Shown here: positions 17,503 through 26,719 of the stretch, piece by piece
How the letters are laid out: the number at the start of each line of letters is the position of its first letter
Position numbering within the stretch: position 1 is the first letter of the stretch
NCBI RefSeq assembly: GCF_030151085.1
Contig: NZ_JASLER010000005.1
Location: 59,288-123,287 of the forward strand
Direction of reading: 5' to 3'
From: Bacteroides sp.
GTDB lineage: Bacteria > Bacteroidota > Bacteroidia > Bacteroidales > Bacteroidaceae
Length of the DNA: 64,000 bases
Made by a program: the position numbers and the translations under genes
Notes under the pieces: generated by a model
Database searches by the model: none
Told to the model about the DNA's origin: nothing
The model's input: the letters and a program-made list of their open reading frames with translations, nothing else

Positions 17503-18215
17503 TAGCGAAGACAGTTTTTATATTCCTGAATGGTACGTTCCAGTCCCAGATACAGCGCATCGCTTATCAGCGCATGCCCGATAGAGACTTCATCCAACCA
17601 CGGAATGTTTTGATAAAAATAGTTCAAGTTCACTAAGCTCAAGTCATGTCCGGCATTCAAGCCCAGACCTAAGCTACGAGCCACTTTGGCAGCTTCTACA
17701 AAAGGAGCTATTGCTGCTTCCTGTCCTTTAAGATAAGCAGTTGCGTAAGGTTCCGTATACAGTTCCACCCGGTCGGCACCTGCTTTGGCAGCATACTCTA
17801 TCATTTCTGCATCAGCCGAAACAAATACAGATGTACGGATACCGGCATTGTTGAATTCTTCTAATATCTCACTCAGAAAAGCAAGATTACTTTTAGTATC
17901 CCAACCGGCATTTGAAGTCAATTGTGCAGGAGTATCAGGAACTAAAGTCACCTGATGCGGTTTTACTTTCAATACCAAATCCATAAACTCCGGTGCAGGA
18001 TACCCCTCTATATTGAATTCAGTACGCAATAATGGGCGCAAATCGTAGACATCTTTACGACGAATGTGTCTCTCGTCAGGCCGAGGATGCACTGTAATGC
18101 CATCTGCACCAAAGCTTTCACAATCTAATGCTACTTTCACAACATTAGGTACATCACCCCCACGAGCATTCCGCAAGGTGGCTATCTTGTTTATATTAAC
18201 GCTTAATCTAGTCAT
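17502..18215 (-). CDS. pdxJ: Pyridoxine 5'-phosphate synthase
   Basis: PdxJ condenses 1-deoxyxylulose 5-phosphate with 3-amino-2-oxopropyl phosphate to make pyridoxine phosphate. The product starts MTRLSVNINKIATLRN and carries HPRPDERHIRRKDV, FNIEGYPAPEF and GLNAGHDLSLVNL. The frame is open to 18239, but that codon lies within the -7 promoter element, so the ATG at 18215 is preferred (237 residues, family-typical). It is divergent from nadK and coupled to exbB. Confidence 0.95.
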   Translation of the reverse strand: MTRLSVNINKIATLRNARGGDVPNVVKVALDCESFGADGITVHPRPDERHIRRKDVYDLRPLLRTEFNIEGYPAPEFMDLVLKVKPHQVTLVPDTPAQLTSNAGWDTKSNLAFLSEILEEFNNAGIRTSVFVSADAEMIEYAAKAGADRVELYTEPYATAYLKGQEAAIAPFVEAAKVARSLGLGLNAGHDLSLVNLNYFYQNIPWLDEVSIGHALISDALYLGLERTIQEYKNCLR

Positions 18216-18236
18216 AATTTGGTTTATAGTTTGGGA

Positions 18237-18244
18237 CAAAAGTA
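18237..18244 (-). promoter_or_regulatory. -7 element for pdxJ-exbBD-tonB
   Basis: On the minus strand it reads TACTTTTG, a match to TAnnTTTG, 21 bp upstream of the preferred pdxJ ATG. Confidence 0.6.
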
Positions 18245-18319
18245 CAAATAATAGCGATATGTTGGCAGCATTCTAAGAAAAAAATAGCATCTTTGCATTC
18301 CACAATAACTGAATCGATT

Positions 18320-19192
18320 ATGAAATTTGCCATATTTGGAAATACTTATCAAGCCAAAAAATCCTCGCATGCAGAAAACCTTTTCCGCATCCTGGAACAA
18401 CGTAAAGCGCAAATCTGTGTATGCCGTGAATTTCATCAATTTCTTACTACTGACTTACATTTAAACATACCTTCTGCTGAACTGTTTGATGGCGACGACT
18501 TTCATGCCGACATGGTAATCAGCATCGGCGGTGACGGAACTTTTCTAAAAGCAGCCAGCCGTGTGGGGAAAAAAGATATTCCTATTTTGGGTATCAATAC
18601 AGGGCGCCTCGGTTTCCTGGCCGATATCTCTCCCAAAGAAATGGAGGAGACATTCGACGAAATCTATAACAACCATTATAAAGTAGAGGAACGCAGCGTC
18701 CTACAATTAAAATGCAATGATGAACAACTAATGAAATCTCCTTATGCACTTAATGAAATTGCAGTGCTAAAGCGGGATAGTTCTTCTATGATAAGTATCC
18801 ATACGGCTATCAACGGTGCACACCTTACTACCTATCAGGCAGATGGATTGGTTATAGCAACGCCCACCGGTTCTACCGCCTACTCGCTCAGCGTAGGTGG
18901 TCCTATTATTGTTCCGCATAGCAAGACTATCGCCATAACCCCCGTTGCTCCTCATAGCCTCAACATCCGTCCTATTGTGATTTGCGATGATTGGGAAATT
19001 ACTTTGGATGTAGAAAGCCGAAGCCACAGTTTTTTAGTTGCTATTGATGGAAGTAGCGAACCGTGCGACGAATCAACCCAACTGAAAATTTCACGGGCAG
19101 ATTATACGATTAAAGTAGTGAAACGCTTCAATCATATCTTCTTCGATACCCTGCGCAACAAGTTGATGTGGGGCGCAGATATCCGTATCTAA
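18320..19192 (+). CDS. nadK: NAD kinase
   Basis: NadK phosphorylates NAD to NADP. The 290-residue product starts MKFAIFGNTYQ and carries the GGDGTFLKA motif, GINTGRLGFLAD and the NAD-binding TPTGSTAYSLSVGGPI. The open frame also allows a TTG at 18293, but that lies in the probable promoter (CATCTTTGC), so the ATG at 18320 is chosen. It is divergent from pdxJ. It is the last core gene before the carbohydrate island. Confidence 0.96.
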   Translation: MKFAIFGNTYQAKKSSHAENLFRILEQRKAQICVCREFHQFLTTDLHLNIPSAELFDGDDFHADMVISIGGDGTFLKAASRVGKKDIPILGINTGRLGFLADISPKEMEETFDEIYNNHYKVEERSVLQLKCNDEQLMKSPYALNEIAVLKRDSSSMISIHTAINGAHLTTYQADGLVIATPTGSTAYSLSVGGPIIVPHSKTIAITPVAPHSLNIRPIVICDDWEITLDVESRSHSFLVAIDGSSEPCDESTQLKISRADYTIKVVKRFNHIFFDTLRNKLMWGADIRI

Positions 19193-19294
19193 CTTAGATA
19201 AACTAATCAACGGTCTGCTGACGCGATAAACATTAACCATTATCCCGCTTCCCCTTATCCTTTCAGTAGTTTTGTACTAGCAATTATCATCGTC

Positions 19295-19372
19295 CGACGA
19301 TGATCGGATGTTCATTCGACCATTGTCGGACGTTCGTTCAACCATGGTCGGAAGATTACTCAACCATGGTTG
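19295..19372. repeat. Palindromic tandem array A (22-bp period, four units)
   Basis: Four 12-bp dyads have centres at 19300.5, 19322.5, 19344.5 and 19366.5, exactly 22 bp apart: CGACGATGATCG, CGACCATTGTCG, CAACCATGGTCG and CAACCATGGTTG. Spacer sequence between cores is about 10 bp and less conserved. The second and fourth units differ by a paired change (G:C to A:T). Confidence 0.85.
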
Positions 19373-19594
19373 TACGGCAATTATGACTAATGGATAACAC
19401 GACAATCCCTTATATGTAACGTAACAATAGCTTGTATCTGATAGACGAATAGCTTGTTAATGAGAACTGAAGACTTAATCCGCTGAATATCCGAAGGAAA
19501 TTATTCGTAAGGTCAAGTAGGTAGTTCTACCGATTCATACCCATTCTAAAAGGAATCAGTAACTAATTCTCACCAAGTATTAAAAATTTCTATT

Positions 19595-19602
19595 AACTTT
19601 GT
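19595..19602 (+). promoter_or_regulatory. -7 element upstream of the sigma factor gene
   Basis: TAACTTTG followed by TGC matches TAnnTTTG, 75 bp upstream of the ATG. No clear -33 TTTG is seen at normal spacing. Confidence 0.4.
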
Positions 19603-19677
19603 GCTTCAATTCCCATTCATGGAGTATAGCTATTCAGAAATGTTTGTAAGCTTAAATACAGAATAAAAGAAGCGATA

Positions 19678-20256
19678 ATGACGGAAAGTGATAGTTTGTT
19701 AGTAACCAAGTTAAGAGAAGGCAATAAATTTGCTTTCGAAGCACTGTATGAAAAATACAGCGCTAAACTTTATAACACGATCGCACTTTTAGTATATGAT
19801 AAATCTATCGCCAAAGATATCACTCAAAGCAGCTTTCTGACAATTTGGGAAAAGCGTGCCGGTTTGGACGCAGATAAAAGCTTTCCTGCCTACTTGTCTA
19901 CCATCGCCCGCAATCTGGTGTATAAAGAAACCGAACGATTGCTGTTGCACCACAAGTTTGTAGAAAACAAACTCGAAACAGAAACAGAAGTCACAGAAGA
20001 AGATACCACCCAAATGGACGTCTCCTTAATAGAAAAGCAGATAGAGCAATTACTGCATGAACTGCCAAGTACGTCGCAAGAAATCTTTCGGTTGAAAAGA
20101 GACGGAGAACTATCCAATCAAGAAATAGCCACCCGCCTAAACCTCACGGAGCGTGCTGTAGAGGCACATCACTATCGCACCATGAAACTATTGAAAGAAG
20201 AATTGCGCAAGTTCATCATGCTCTTCCTCACCCTTTACTTTCTAAATAATTGTTAA
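19678..20256 (+). CDS. ECF RNA polymerase sigma factor (SusCD system 1)
   Basis: The 192-residue sigma-70-type factor has region 2 (FEALYEKYSAKLYNTIA to DITQSSFLTIWEKR) and region 4 with the helix-turn-helix GELSNQEIATRLNLTERAVE. It ends in a short hydrophobic tail (FIMLFLTLYFLNN) that is common among Bacteroidales ECF factors. It is co-directional with fecR, susC and susD. By family it is held by the FecR anti-sigma and released when the partner SusC senses its glycan. Confidence 0.93.
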   Translation: MTESDSLLVTKLREGNKFAFEALYEKYSAKLYNTIALLVYDKSIAKDITQSSFLTIWEKRAGLDADKSFPAYLSTIARNLVYKETERLLLHHKFVENKLETETEVTEEDTTQMDVSLIEKQIEQLLHELPSTSQEIFRLKRDGELSNQEIATRLNLTERAVEAHHYRTMKLLKEELRKFIMLFLTLYFLNNC

Positions 20257-20309
20257 ACTTCAATTTTCCGTGAGTGTTTTTCCGTACTTGCGGATATATA
20301 ATACAGAAC

Positions 20310-21314
20310 ATGGAAAAGAAAGACAGTCATATTGAATTATTAGATCGTTTCTTTTGCGGACTGACCAGTCCTGAAGAAGACGCATTGCTAAAGTCCCAGA
20401 TAAAGCAACCGGATTTTAAGCAAAGATTCTCTGAGTATTATCAGCAATGTTGGGCATTAGCACCCGACACCATGGATAAGGCAGTGCAAAACGAGATGTT
20501 GACTGAGCTTCTGAGCCAGATAGACCAGACCCCTGAAGCAGAAATCCATGTAAAGAAGTTGAGAAACACTTTCTGGTACCGGGCAGGACGCTATGTGGCA
20601 GCAGCTTGTGTGGCATTAGTGATTGGTAGCGGCGCCTATTATATAGGAGTCAGCCGACCGGATGCTACTGAAAGCTCGGAAGTAACCATGTCTGTTGCCA
20701 ACGGACAAAAAGCGGATATCATACTAGCCGACGGAACCAAGGTTTATATTAATTCTGATTCAAGAATCGCATACGATAACTCTTATAATAAGAAAGAACG
20801 CATTCTTACTCTGGAAGGAGAAGCCTATTTCGAAGTAGCCAAAGATAAAGCAAAGCCTTTTATTGTAAGAGCGAACGGAATCAATGTACAAGCTTTGGGT
20901 ACCAGTTTTAATGTGCAAGCCTACAAAGAAGATAAATCGGTATCGGTAATCTTGATAAATGGTAAAGTAAAAGTGGACGATGGCAAACACGAAGCTTATA
21001 TGGAACCCAATGAAAGACTGGTCTGCAATTTAACGGATGGCAAGTTCGAAAAGAGCGAGATGCACCCTAATGCAAACTACTTACTTTGGAGAAGCCAGGA
21101 GTTAGCTTTCTACGGCGAATCATTTGAAGAAGTATGCGCTATGTTGACGCGAATGTATAACTGCAAGTTTGTGTTCAAAAGTGAGAAAGCCAAACAATAT
21201 ACCTATCACGGTATCATCAAGAATAGCAGTTTAGAGAATGTATTGGAATATATCAGCCAAGCTGGTGGAATCAATTACAAAATAGAATCTGATAATACGA
21301 TCGTTATATATTAA
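20310..21314 (+). CDS. FecR-type anti-sigma factor (system 1)
   Basis: The 334-residue protein has a cytoplasmic N-terminal sigma-binding region (MEKKDSHIELLDRFFCGLTS), a membrane helix near residues 98-117 (YVAAACVALVIGSGAYYIG) and a periplasmic FecR domain (ANGQKADIILADGTKVYINS to the C-terminus). The frame opens at 20274, but the ATG at 20310 gives the family-typical start. It transmits the outer-membrane receptor signal to the sigma factor encoded 54 bp upstream. The pair precedes susC by 213 bp. Confidence 0.93.
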   Translation: MEKKDSHIELLDRFFCGLTSPEEDALLKSQIKQPDFKQRFSEYYQQCWALAPDTMDKAVQNEMLTELLSQIDQTPEAEIHVKKLRNTFWYRAGRYVAAACVALVIGSGAYYIGVSRPDATESSEVTMSVANGQKADIILADGTKVYINSDSRIAYDNSYNKKERILTLEGEAYFEVAKDKAKPFIVRANGINVQALGTSFNVQAYKEDKSVSVILINGKVKVDDGKHEAYMEPNERLVCNLTDGKFEKSEMHPNANYLLWRSQELAFYGESFEEVCAMLTRMYNCKFVFKSEKAKQYTYHGIIKNSSLENVLEYISQAGGINYKIESDNTIVIY

Positions 21315-21448
21315 TCTTTATGTTAACTAAAAAAGAAAGATATGGAATAATACTTTTATAAGCTTTTTACTTCTAAATCAGTTGTCAGTATCTGGCAATC
21401 TTGAATAAATACAATTTACATTTTACGAGAAGCACATTTATATTGTCG

Positions 21449-21467
21449 CTCTAATAAATTATTAGAG
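21449..21467. promoter_or_regulatory. Perfect palindrome in the susC1 leader
   Basis: CTCTAATAA and TTATTAGAG are perfect 9-bp arms around one base, about 60 bp upstream of the susC ATG. It may be a regulator site or an mRNA hairpin. The ECF promoter itself could not be placed with confidence in the 21315-21527 gap. Confidence 0.4.
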
Positions 21468-21527
21468 TCTGCTCTTATATTGCCTTCTCCGAAACAAAAA
21501 ATCAATTAATCTAATATTACTTTAGAC

Positions 21528-24500
21528 ATGAAACAAAACAAAATGATCAAGCAGTTTTTTATGCTGCTATGTATGTTGTTTTTCTGTGGGAGTAGTTTTG
21601 CCCAAATCAGCTTATCAATAAACAAGCAAACTATCAAGCAGATTATACCGCAAATTGAGAAAGCAAGCGGTTACAGCGTATTTTATACGGATAAGCTACC
21701 CAATCTTGATACCCAAAAAGAATTAAAAGTATCAAATGCTTCACTCAGTGCCGTATTGGAAACACTATTTAAAGGCACACAGATTTCTTTCGAGATAAAG
21801 CCGAACAAACAGATTCTGTTGTTCCAACAAACCAACAAACCGACAGGTGCCAAGAAGAAAGTCTCCGGCAAGATTTTAGATGAGAACAAAGAACCGCTTA
21901 TCGGCGCATCTATCATGGTTAAAGGTTCAACTCAAGGTACCATAACGAATATTGATGGTGAATATACTTTAGAAGATGTACCCGAAAAGGGCACATTGAC
22001 CATATCTTACATAGGATACCTTCCTGAGCAAGTGCCCATTAACGGTAAGAATTCCATTAATATAATTCTAAAAGAAGATACTCAAACACTGGAAGAAGTT
22101 GTAGTTATTGGTTATGGCGCAGTGAAAAAGAAAGATTTAACAGGATCGGTGGCTGCCGTACAAGGGGAGAAACTAGCTTCAAGAAGAACCTCACAATTAT
22201 CTACTGCGCTGCAAGGAGCAGCATCCGGTTTGATGGTGACTCGTGATAACAATGAACCCGGTGCTTCTGCTACAATCCGTGTACGTGGTATCACAACGAT
22301 GGGCGATACAAATCCTCTTGTTATAGTAGATGGCGTTCCCGGTGATATCAATCAGGTGAACAGCAACGATGTAGAAAGCATTACTGTTTTGAAAGATGCC
22401 GCTTCGGCTGCCATTTACGGATCAAGAGCAGCTGCCGGTGTAATCCTTATTACCACCAAAAGAGCAGAAGATAAAGCCTTGTCACTATCCTATACAGGAG
22501 AGTTCGGTCTTGAAATACCGACTACCGAGCCCGGCATGGTAGGCGTACAACGCTATCTTGAAATGAGCAATGAAATGCGTTATAACGACAACCCTTCGGG
22601 CGGAAACTTTCAGGCCTATTCTGAAGATCAAGTGAACAACTGGCTAAAGTACAATGCCACTGACCCCAACCACTACCCTGTAACCGATTGGAGAGATTTA
22701 ATCTTAAAAAGTTCAGCACCTCGTCAATCACACAGCGTACAAGTATCCGGCGGTAGTAAAAATGTACGTACGCGCGCTTCTTTGTCGTATGATGAAGTAG
22801 ACGGTTTGTATGCCGAACGTTTCTATCAACGCTACAATCTTTCAGTCAACAATGATTTCAATATCAATAAATGGCTGGGAGCAGTCATTGACTTCAATGT
22901 GAAACGTTCCAAATACCACAATCCGGTTTTCAATCCTTTCGAAATGATGCGTAATATGCCCGCTATATATGCCGGTATGTGGGATGACGGACGTTTGGCT
23001 GAAGGTAAATCAGGCGGTAACCCGTATGCTTTGGTAAATCATGGTGGTTATGAAGACAAATGGTACACACGTGTAGCAGGTAAGGCAGCCCTGAATATTA
23101 CTCCATTCAAAGGATTTAAAGTGTCAGCTATCGTTGCTCCGGTATATAATGCCAATAAGTTTAAAAAATTCAAAAAAGCCATATCTTACACCCTGGCCGA
23201 TGATCCCAATACAATAGGCGGATATATGGATAATGGAGGTAATCTTTATAATACCAACATGCTGACCGAAGAACGCAAAGATGATTATAATGTTACAACT
23301 CAACTCATAGCCAACTATCTACGCACATTCGGCCAGCACGATGTAAACTTAATGCTGGGTTACGAAAATTATTATGAATTCAGCGAAGAACTTTCCGCTT
23401 CAAGGGATGGCTATATATTGACAAACTTTCCTTACTTGAATAATGGTCCTGAAGACTTACGTGATAATGGCGGCAAAGCCAGCGAGTATGCTTACCGTTC
23501 TTATTTTGGCCGTATCATATATAGCTATGCCGACAGGTATCTATTTCAGGCCAATGTCCGCCGTGATGGTTCTTCTCGTTTTGCCGATGGTCACAAATGG
23601 GGTACATTCCCATCATTTTCAGCCGGTTGGGTAATGAGTGAAGAAAAGTTCATGAAGAACTTGAACCTTGATTGGTTGTCGTTCTTGAAACTAAGAGCCT
23701 CTTGGGGTTCATTGGGCAACGAGCGCATCGGTAACTTCCCCTACATGGCAAGACTTAAATTCGACAATGCTTTGATCTATCAGAACGGAATCTCCTCTCC
23801 TATTTCATCTGTAGTTCAGTCTACTTATGCCGTAGAAGATGTAACTTGGGAAACTACCGAATCTACGGATATAGGTATAGATTTGGCGTTCTTCAACAAC
23901 CGCCTGCGTTTTACTGGTGATTATTATTGGAAAAACACCAAAGACATGCTGCTAGAAATTGAGATTCCTAAATACATGGGATTCGGAAAGCCCAATGTCA
24001 ATGCAGGCAAGATGCACACTAAAGGCTTTGATGTAGAAGTGAGTTGGAACGACCGCATTGGTGAATTCAGCTACGGTGTTACAGCCAACTTATCAGACTT
24101 TACTTCTAAAATGGGCGACATGGGAGGTACCAAAGTGCTGGGCGATAAAGTGAAGATAGAAGGCAGTGAATTTAATGAGTGGTATGGTTATATCAGTGAA
24201 GGTATCTACCAGACTGAAGAAGAAGTCAAAAATTCGCCTACGTTGAATAGTAATACCAAACCGGGTGATATGAAATACAAAGACATTTCAGGTCCTGACG
24301 GTAAGCCCGATGGCAAAATTTCAGCAGAATATGATAAGATTTTGTTAGGTGGTTCGTTGCCTCATTTTCTTTATGGTGGAAATTTGAATGCTGCTTATAA
24401 GGGAATTGACTTTTCTATCGCTTTTCAAGGTGTGGGCAAAGAAACCCAACGCATAGCAAGAGAAATGGTAGAACCTCTGCGCAGCAATTACGGTAATATA

Positions 24501-24845
24501 CCTGATATTATTGATGGTAAGTATTGGAGTGCATCGAATACAGCTGAGCAAAACATACAAGCTATTTATCCTCGACTGACAAATACCAATAGAGGTAACA
24601 ACTATGCATTATCCGATTTTTGGTTGTTCAATGGTGGCTATTTCCGCTTGAAAAATATAACCTTGGGATATACATTGCCACAAAACTGGATGAAAGCCAT
24701 TAGTGTAAAGAAAGCGCGCATTTACGCATCAGCTTCCGATTTATTCTGCATCAGCAACTATCCTAGTGGTTGGGACCCCGAAATGGGTGCTAGTAAATAT
24801 CCTATAACTACTTCTTTGGTATTTGGTGTATCTGTTAACTTCTAA
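21528..24845 (+). CDS. SusC-type TonB-dependent receptor with STN domain (system 1)
   Basis: This 1105-residue outer-membrane glycan importer starts with a signal peptide (to about residue 26). An STN signalling domain lies at about 30-100 (LSINKQTIKQIIPQIEKASG). A carboxypeptidase-regulatory-like beta domain lies at about 107-185 (GKILDENKEPLIGASIMVKG). A TonB-box/plug entry (LEEVVVIGYGAVKKKDLTGS) and the plug follow, then a 22-strand-type barrel ending VFGVSVNF. The STN domain is the part that signals to FecR, consistent with the upstream sigma/anti-sigma pair. Its stop codon lies 11 bp before susD. The substrate is not predictable from the sequence. Confidence 0.96.
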   Translation: MKQNKMIKQFFMLLCMLFFCGSSFAQISLSINKQTIKQIIPQIEKASGYSVFYTDKLPNLDTQKELKVSNASLSAVLETLFKGTQISFEIKPNKQILLFQQTNKPTGAKKKVSGKILDENKEPLIGASIMVKGSTQGTITNIDGEYTLEDVPEKGTLTISYIGYLPEQVPINGKNSINIILKEDTQTLEEVVVIGYGAVKKKDLTGSVAAVQGEKLASRRTSQLSTALQGAASGLMVTRDNNEPGASATIRVRGITTMGDTNPLVIVDGVPGDINQVNSNDVESITVLKDAASAAIYGSRAAAGVILITTKRAEDKALSLSYTGEFGLEIPTTEPGMVGVQRYLEMSNEMRYNDNPSGGNFQAYSEDQVNNWLKYNATDPNHYPVTDWRDLILKSSAPRQSHSVQVSGGSKNVRTRASLSYDEVDGLYAERFYQRYNLSVNNDFNINKWLGAVIDFNVKRSKYHNPVFNPFEMMRNMPAIYAGMWDDGRLAEGKSGGNPYALVNHGGYEDKWYTRVAGKAALNITPFKGFKVSAIVAPVYNANKFKKFKKAISYTLADDPNTIGGYMDNGGNLYNTNMLTEERKDDYNVTTQLIANYLRTFGQHDVNLMLGYENYYEFSEELSASRDGYILTNFPYLNNGPEDLRDNGGKASEYAYRSYFGRIIYSYADRYLFQANVRRDGSSRFADGHKWGTFPSFSAGWVMSEEKFMKNLNLDWLSFLKLRASWGSLGNERIGNFPYMARLKFDNALIYQNGISSPISSVVQSTYAVEDVTWETTESTDIGIDLAFFNNRLRFTGDYYWKNTKDMLLEIEIPKYMGFGKPNVNAGKMHTKGFDVEVSWNDRIGEFSYGVTANLSDFTSKMGDMGGTKVLGDKVKIEGSEFNEWYGYISEGIYQTEEEVKNSPTLNSNTKPGDMKYKDISGPDGKPDGKISAEYDKILLGGSLPHFLYGGNLNAAYKGIDFSIAFQGVGKETQRIAREMVEPLRSNYGNIPDIIDGKYWSASNTAEQNIQAIYPRLTNTNRGNNYALSDFWLFNGGYFRLKNITLGYTLPQNWMKAISVKKARIYASASDLFCISNYPSGWDPEMGASKYPITTSLVFGVSVNF

Positions 24846-24856
24846 AATCAAGTATT

Positions 24857-26593
24857 ATGAAAATTATAAAAACTCTATATTTAGGCTTAGGATTGATTGC
24901 AGGGAGCACACTTAGTTCATGCAACGACTTAAATTTAATCCCGCTTTCAGAAACATCTACCGGTAACTGGTATGCTTCAGAAACAGAACTTGAAATGGCT
25001 GCCAATGAATTTTACAAAATAGGATATTGGCAAGAGGTTTGGAATATTCTGGAACAATCAACCGACAACTTTACATATCGCAATACCAACCGTTATACCA
25101 TATTGGATGGTACATTGAGCAGTAGCGGCGGTGATGGCGGCTGGTTCTGCCAGACACAATGGGAAAAGAATTACAAGCTGATTGCAATGGCAAATATGTT
25201 ATTGGAAAAATCAGAAAGAGCTTTGAATGCAGGTGTATCTGCAGATGTTGTCGAGAAATATCGTGCTGAAGCTAAATTCGCAAGAGCTTGCGGATATGGC
25301 ACACTGATAACTTTCTTCGGAGATGTACCCTATTTGGATAAGAACTTAACAATCGATGAAGCTTTGAAATTAGGACGACGTTCGAAAGAAGAAATTATAC
25401 CTCTAATATATCAAGACTTTGGGGATGCCGCCGCTATACTCCCCGCTTCTTATGGCAACAATGCAAAACGCTTTACCAAAGGAGCTGTTTATGGAATGAA
25501 AGCCCGTTTCTCCATGTATCTAAACGATTATGAAACAGCACTTGAAGCAGCAAAAAACTGTATGGATTTAAAGGTGTATGAGCTGCATTCCGATTTTGCG
25601 GAATATTTTCTGGCCACTACAAAGGATTCCAAAGAGAGTGTTTTCTGTTTTCCCCGTTCAATAGAAAACAATACTATTTTAGATGGATGGATAATCAATA
25701 ATCAAACCAGCCGTAACTCAGGTGGTTATGGTTCGGCCAGTCCGTCATGGGACCTGTTAGCATCTTTCCTTTGCACTGATGGAAAGCCCATTGATGAATC
25801 CCCTTTGTTTGATTCTAAAAATCCATTTAAGAATAGAGATCCACGTTGTACAGCTACCATTGTTGAGTTTGATACCCCACACCTGGGTTTTAACTTTACT
25901 CCGCATCCCGACTCTCTGAAAGTATGGAACTATAAAACCGGAAAACTACAACAGAATAATGATTCAAGAGCGGTTGCCCAGTATGCCTCCTTCAATGGAT
26001 TACTGTGGAAAAAAGGTATTGACGCAACTTGGCTCGCCAATAGTAAAAAGGTAGAGAATGATTTTGTTTTGTTGCGCTATGCTGATGTCATGTTGATGTA
26101 TGCCGAAGCAAAGATTGAATTGAACCAGATTGACCAAAGTGTATTAGATTGCATCAACGCAGTACGTGCCCGTGCCTATGGAGTAGATAAAACGAAAGTA
26201 GATATGTATCCGGCAGTTACCACCACCAATCAAGACGAATTGAGACGTATATTGCGTACAGAACGCCGTATGGAGTTTGCCAATGAAGGTGGTGTGCGTT
26301 ATATGGACTTAGTACGTTGGAGGTTGGCAGAGAAAGTGCTGAATTCCTTTAATTATGGCATTCTATATCCTGCTACAGATTTACGCGACAAGGTAACCTC
26401 AAAAGGTTTATGGTTCTGGCCTATGACTCCAAAGATTGACAAAGATGGTTGTGCCGATTTCTCAGAGATGGTAACTGCCGGTTTGATTACTCCTTTGTCA
26501 GAACGCCATTGGCCGGAAAGACAATATCTGTGGCCTATTCCGGAAGTAGATATTTTGGTGAATCCTAATATGAAGCAGAATCCGGGATATTAA
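24857..26593 (+). CDS. SusD/RagB-type glycan-binding lipoprotein (system 1)
   Basis: This 578-residue surface lipoprotein has a lipobox LSSC with Cys22 after a short signal peptide. The RagB/SusD fold is indicated by TPR-like helices (AEAKFARACGYGTLITFFGD, MLMYAEAKIELNQI) and the C-terminal RTERRMEFANEGGVRYMDLV segment. It caps the SusC barrel and delivers oligosaccharide to it. A 22-bp-period array and no obvious classical terminator separate it from the enzyme genes. Confidence 0.96.
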   Translation: MKIIKTLYLGLGLIAGSTLSSCNDLNLIPLSETSTGNWYASETELEMAANEFYKIGYWQEVWNILEQSTDNFTYRNTNRYTILDGTLSSSGGDGGWFCQTQWEKNYKLIAMANMLLEKSERALNAGVSADVVEKYRAEAKFARACGYGTLITFFGDVPYLDKNLTIDEALKLGRRSKEEIIPLIYQDFGDAAAILPASYGNNAKRFTKGAVYGMKARFSMYLNDYETALEAAKNCMDLKVYELHSDFAEYFLATTKDSKESVFCFPRSIENNTILDGWIINNQTSRNSGGYGSASPSWDLLASFLCTDGKPIDESPLFDSKNPFKNRDPRCTATIVEFDTPHLGFNFTPHPDSLKVWNYKTGKLQQNNDSRAVAQYASFNGLLWKKGIDATWLANSKKVENDFVLLRYADVMLMYAEAKIELNQIDQSVLDCINAVRARAYGVDKTKVDMYPAVTTTNQDELRRILRTERRMEFANEGGVRYMDLVRWRLAEKVLNSFNYGILYPATDLRDKVTSKGLWFWPMTPKIDKDGCADFSEMVTAGLITPLSERHWPERQYLWPIPEVDILVNPNMKQNPGY

Positions 26594-26621
26594 TACAAAA
26601 AAAACAATGATACAGAAATAA

Positions 26622-26707
26622 AACTACTTACTGGTAGTTGATCGATTACCTCTAAGTAGTTGATCAACTACTACGTAGTAGTCAAGCAATTATTTATAGG
26701 TAGTTAA
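26622..26707. repeat. Palindromic tandem array B (22-bp period)
   Basis: Half-sites TAGTTGA (26635), TAGTTGA (26657), TAGTCAA (26679) and TAGTTAA (26701) recur at exactly 22 bp. A right half-site AACTA at 26622-26626 fits a further unit centred at 26619.5. The unit at 26655-26672 is a perfect 18-bp palindrome, AGTAGTTGATCAACTACT. The unit at 26633-26650 is an imperfect one. It lies between susD and the FAD oxidoreductase gene. Confidence 0.85.
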
Positions 26708-26719
26708 AAATACATTTGA

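Larger units (their letters stand above)
19193..19677. other. 485-bp intergenic region at the island boundary
   Basis: No coding potential is seen. It holds a 22-bp-period palindromic array (19295-19372). Two copies of ATAGCTTGT lie 27 bp apart near 19430-19460. A -7-like element for the sigma gene lies at 19595-19602. No tRNA is seen, so tRNA-linked integration is not supported. Confidence 0.6.

Noticed and set aside
19193..19677. Island integration site or tRNA gene at the nadK boundary
   Set aside because: No tRNA, integrase or direct-repeat attachment site was found.
26711..26718. TACATTTG as a promoter for the FAD oxidoreductase gene
   Set aside because: It is 1 bp from the start codon, so transcription would begin inside the gene.
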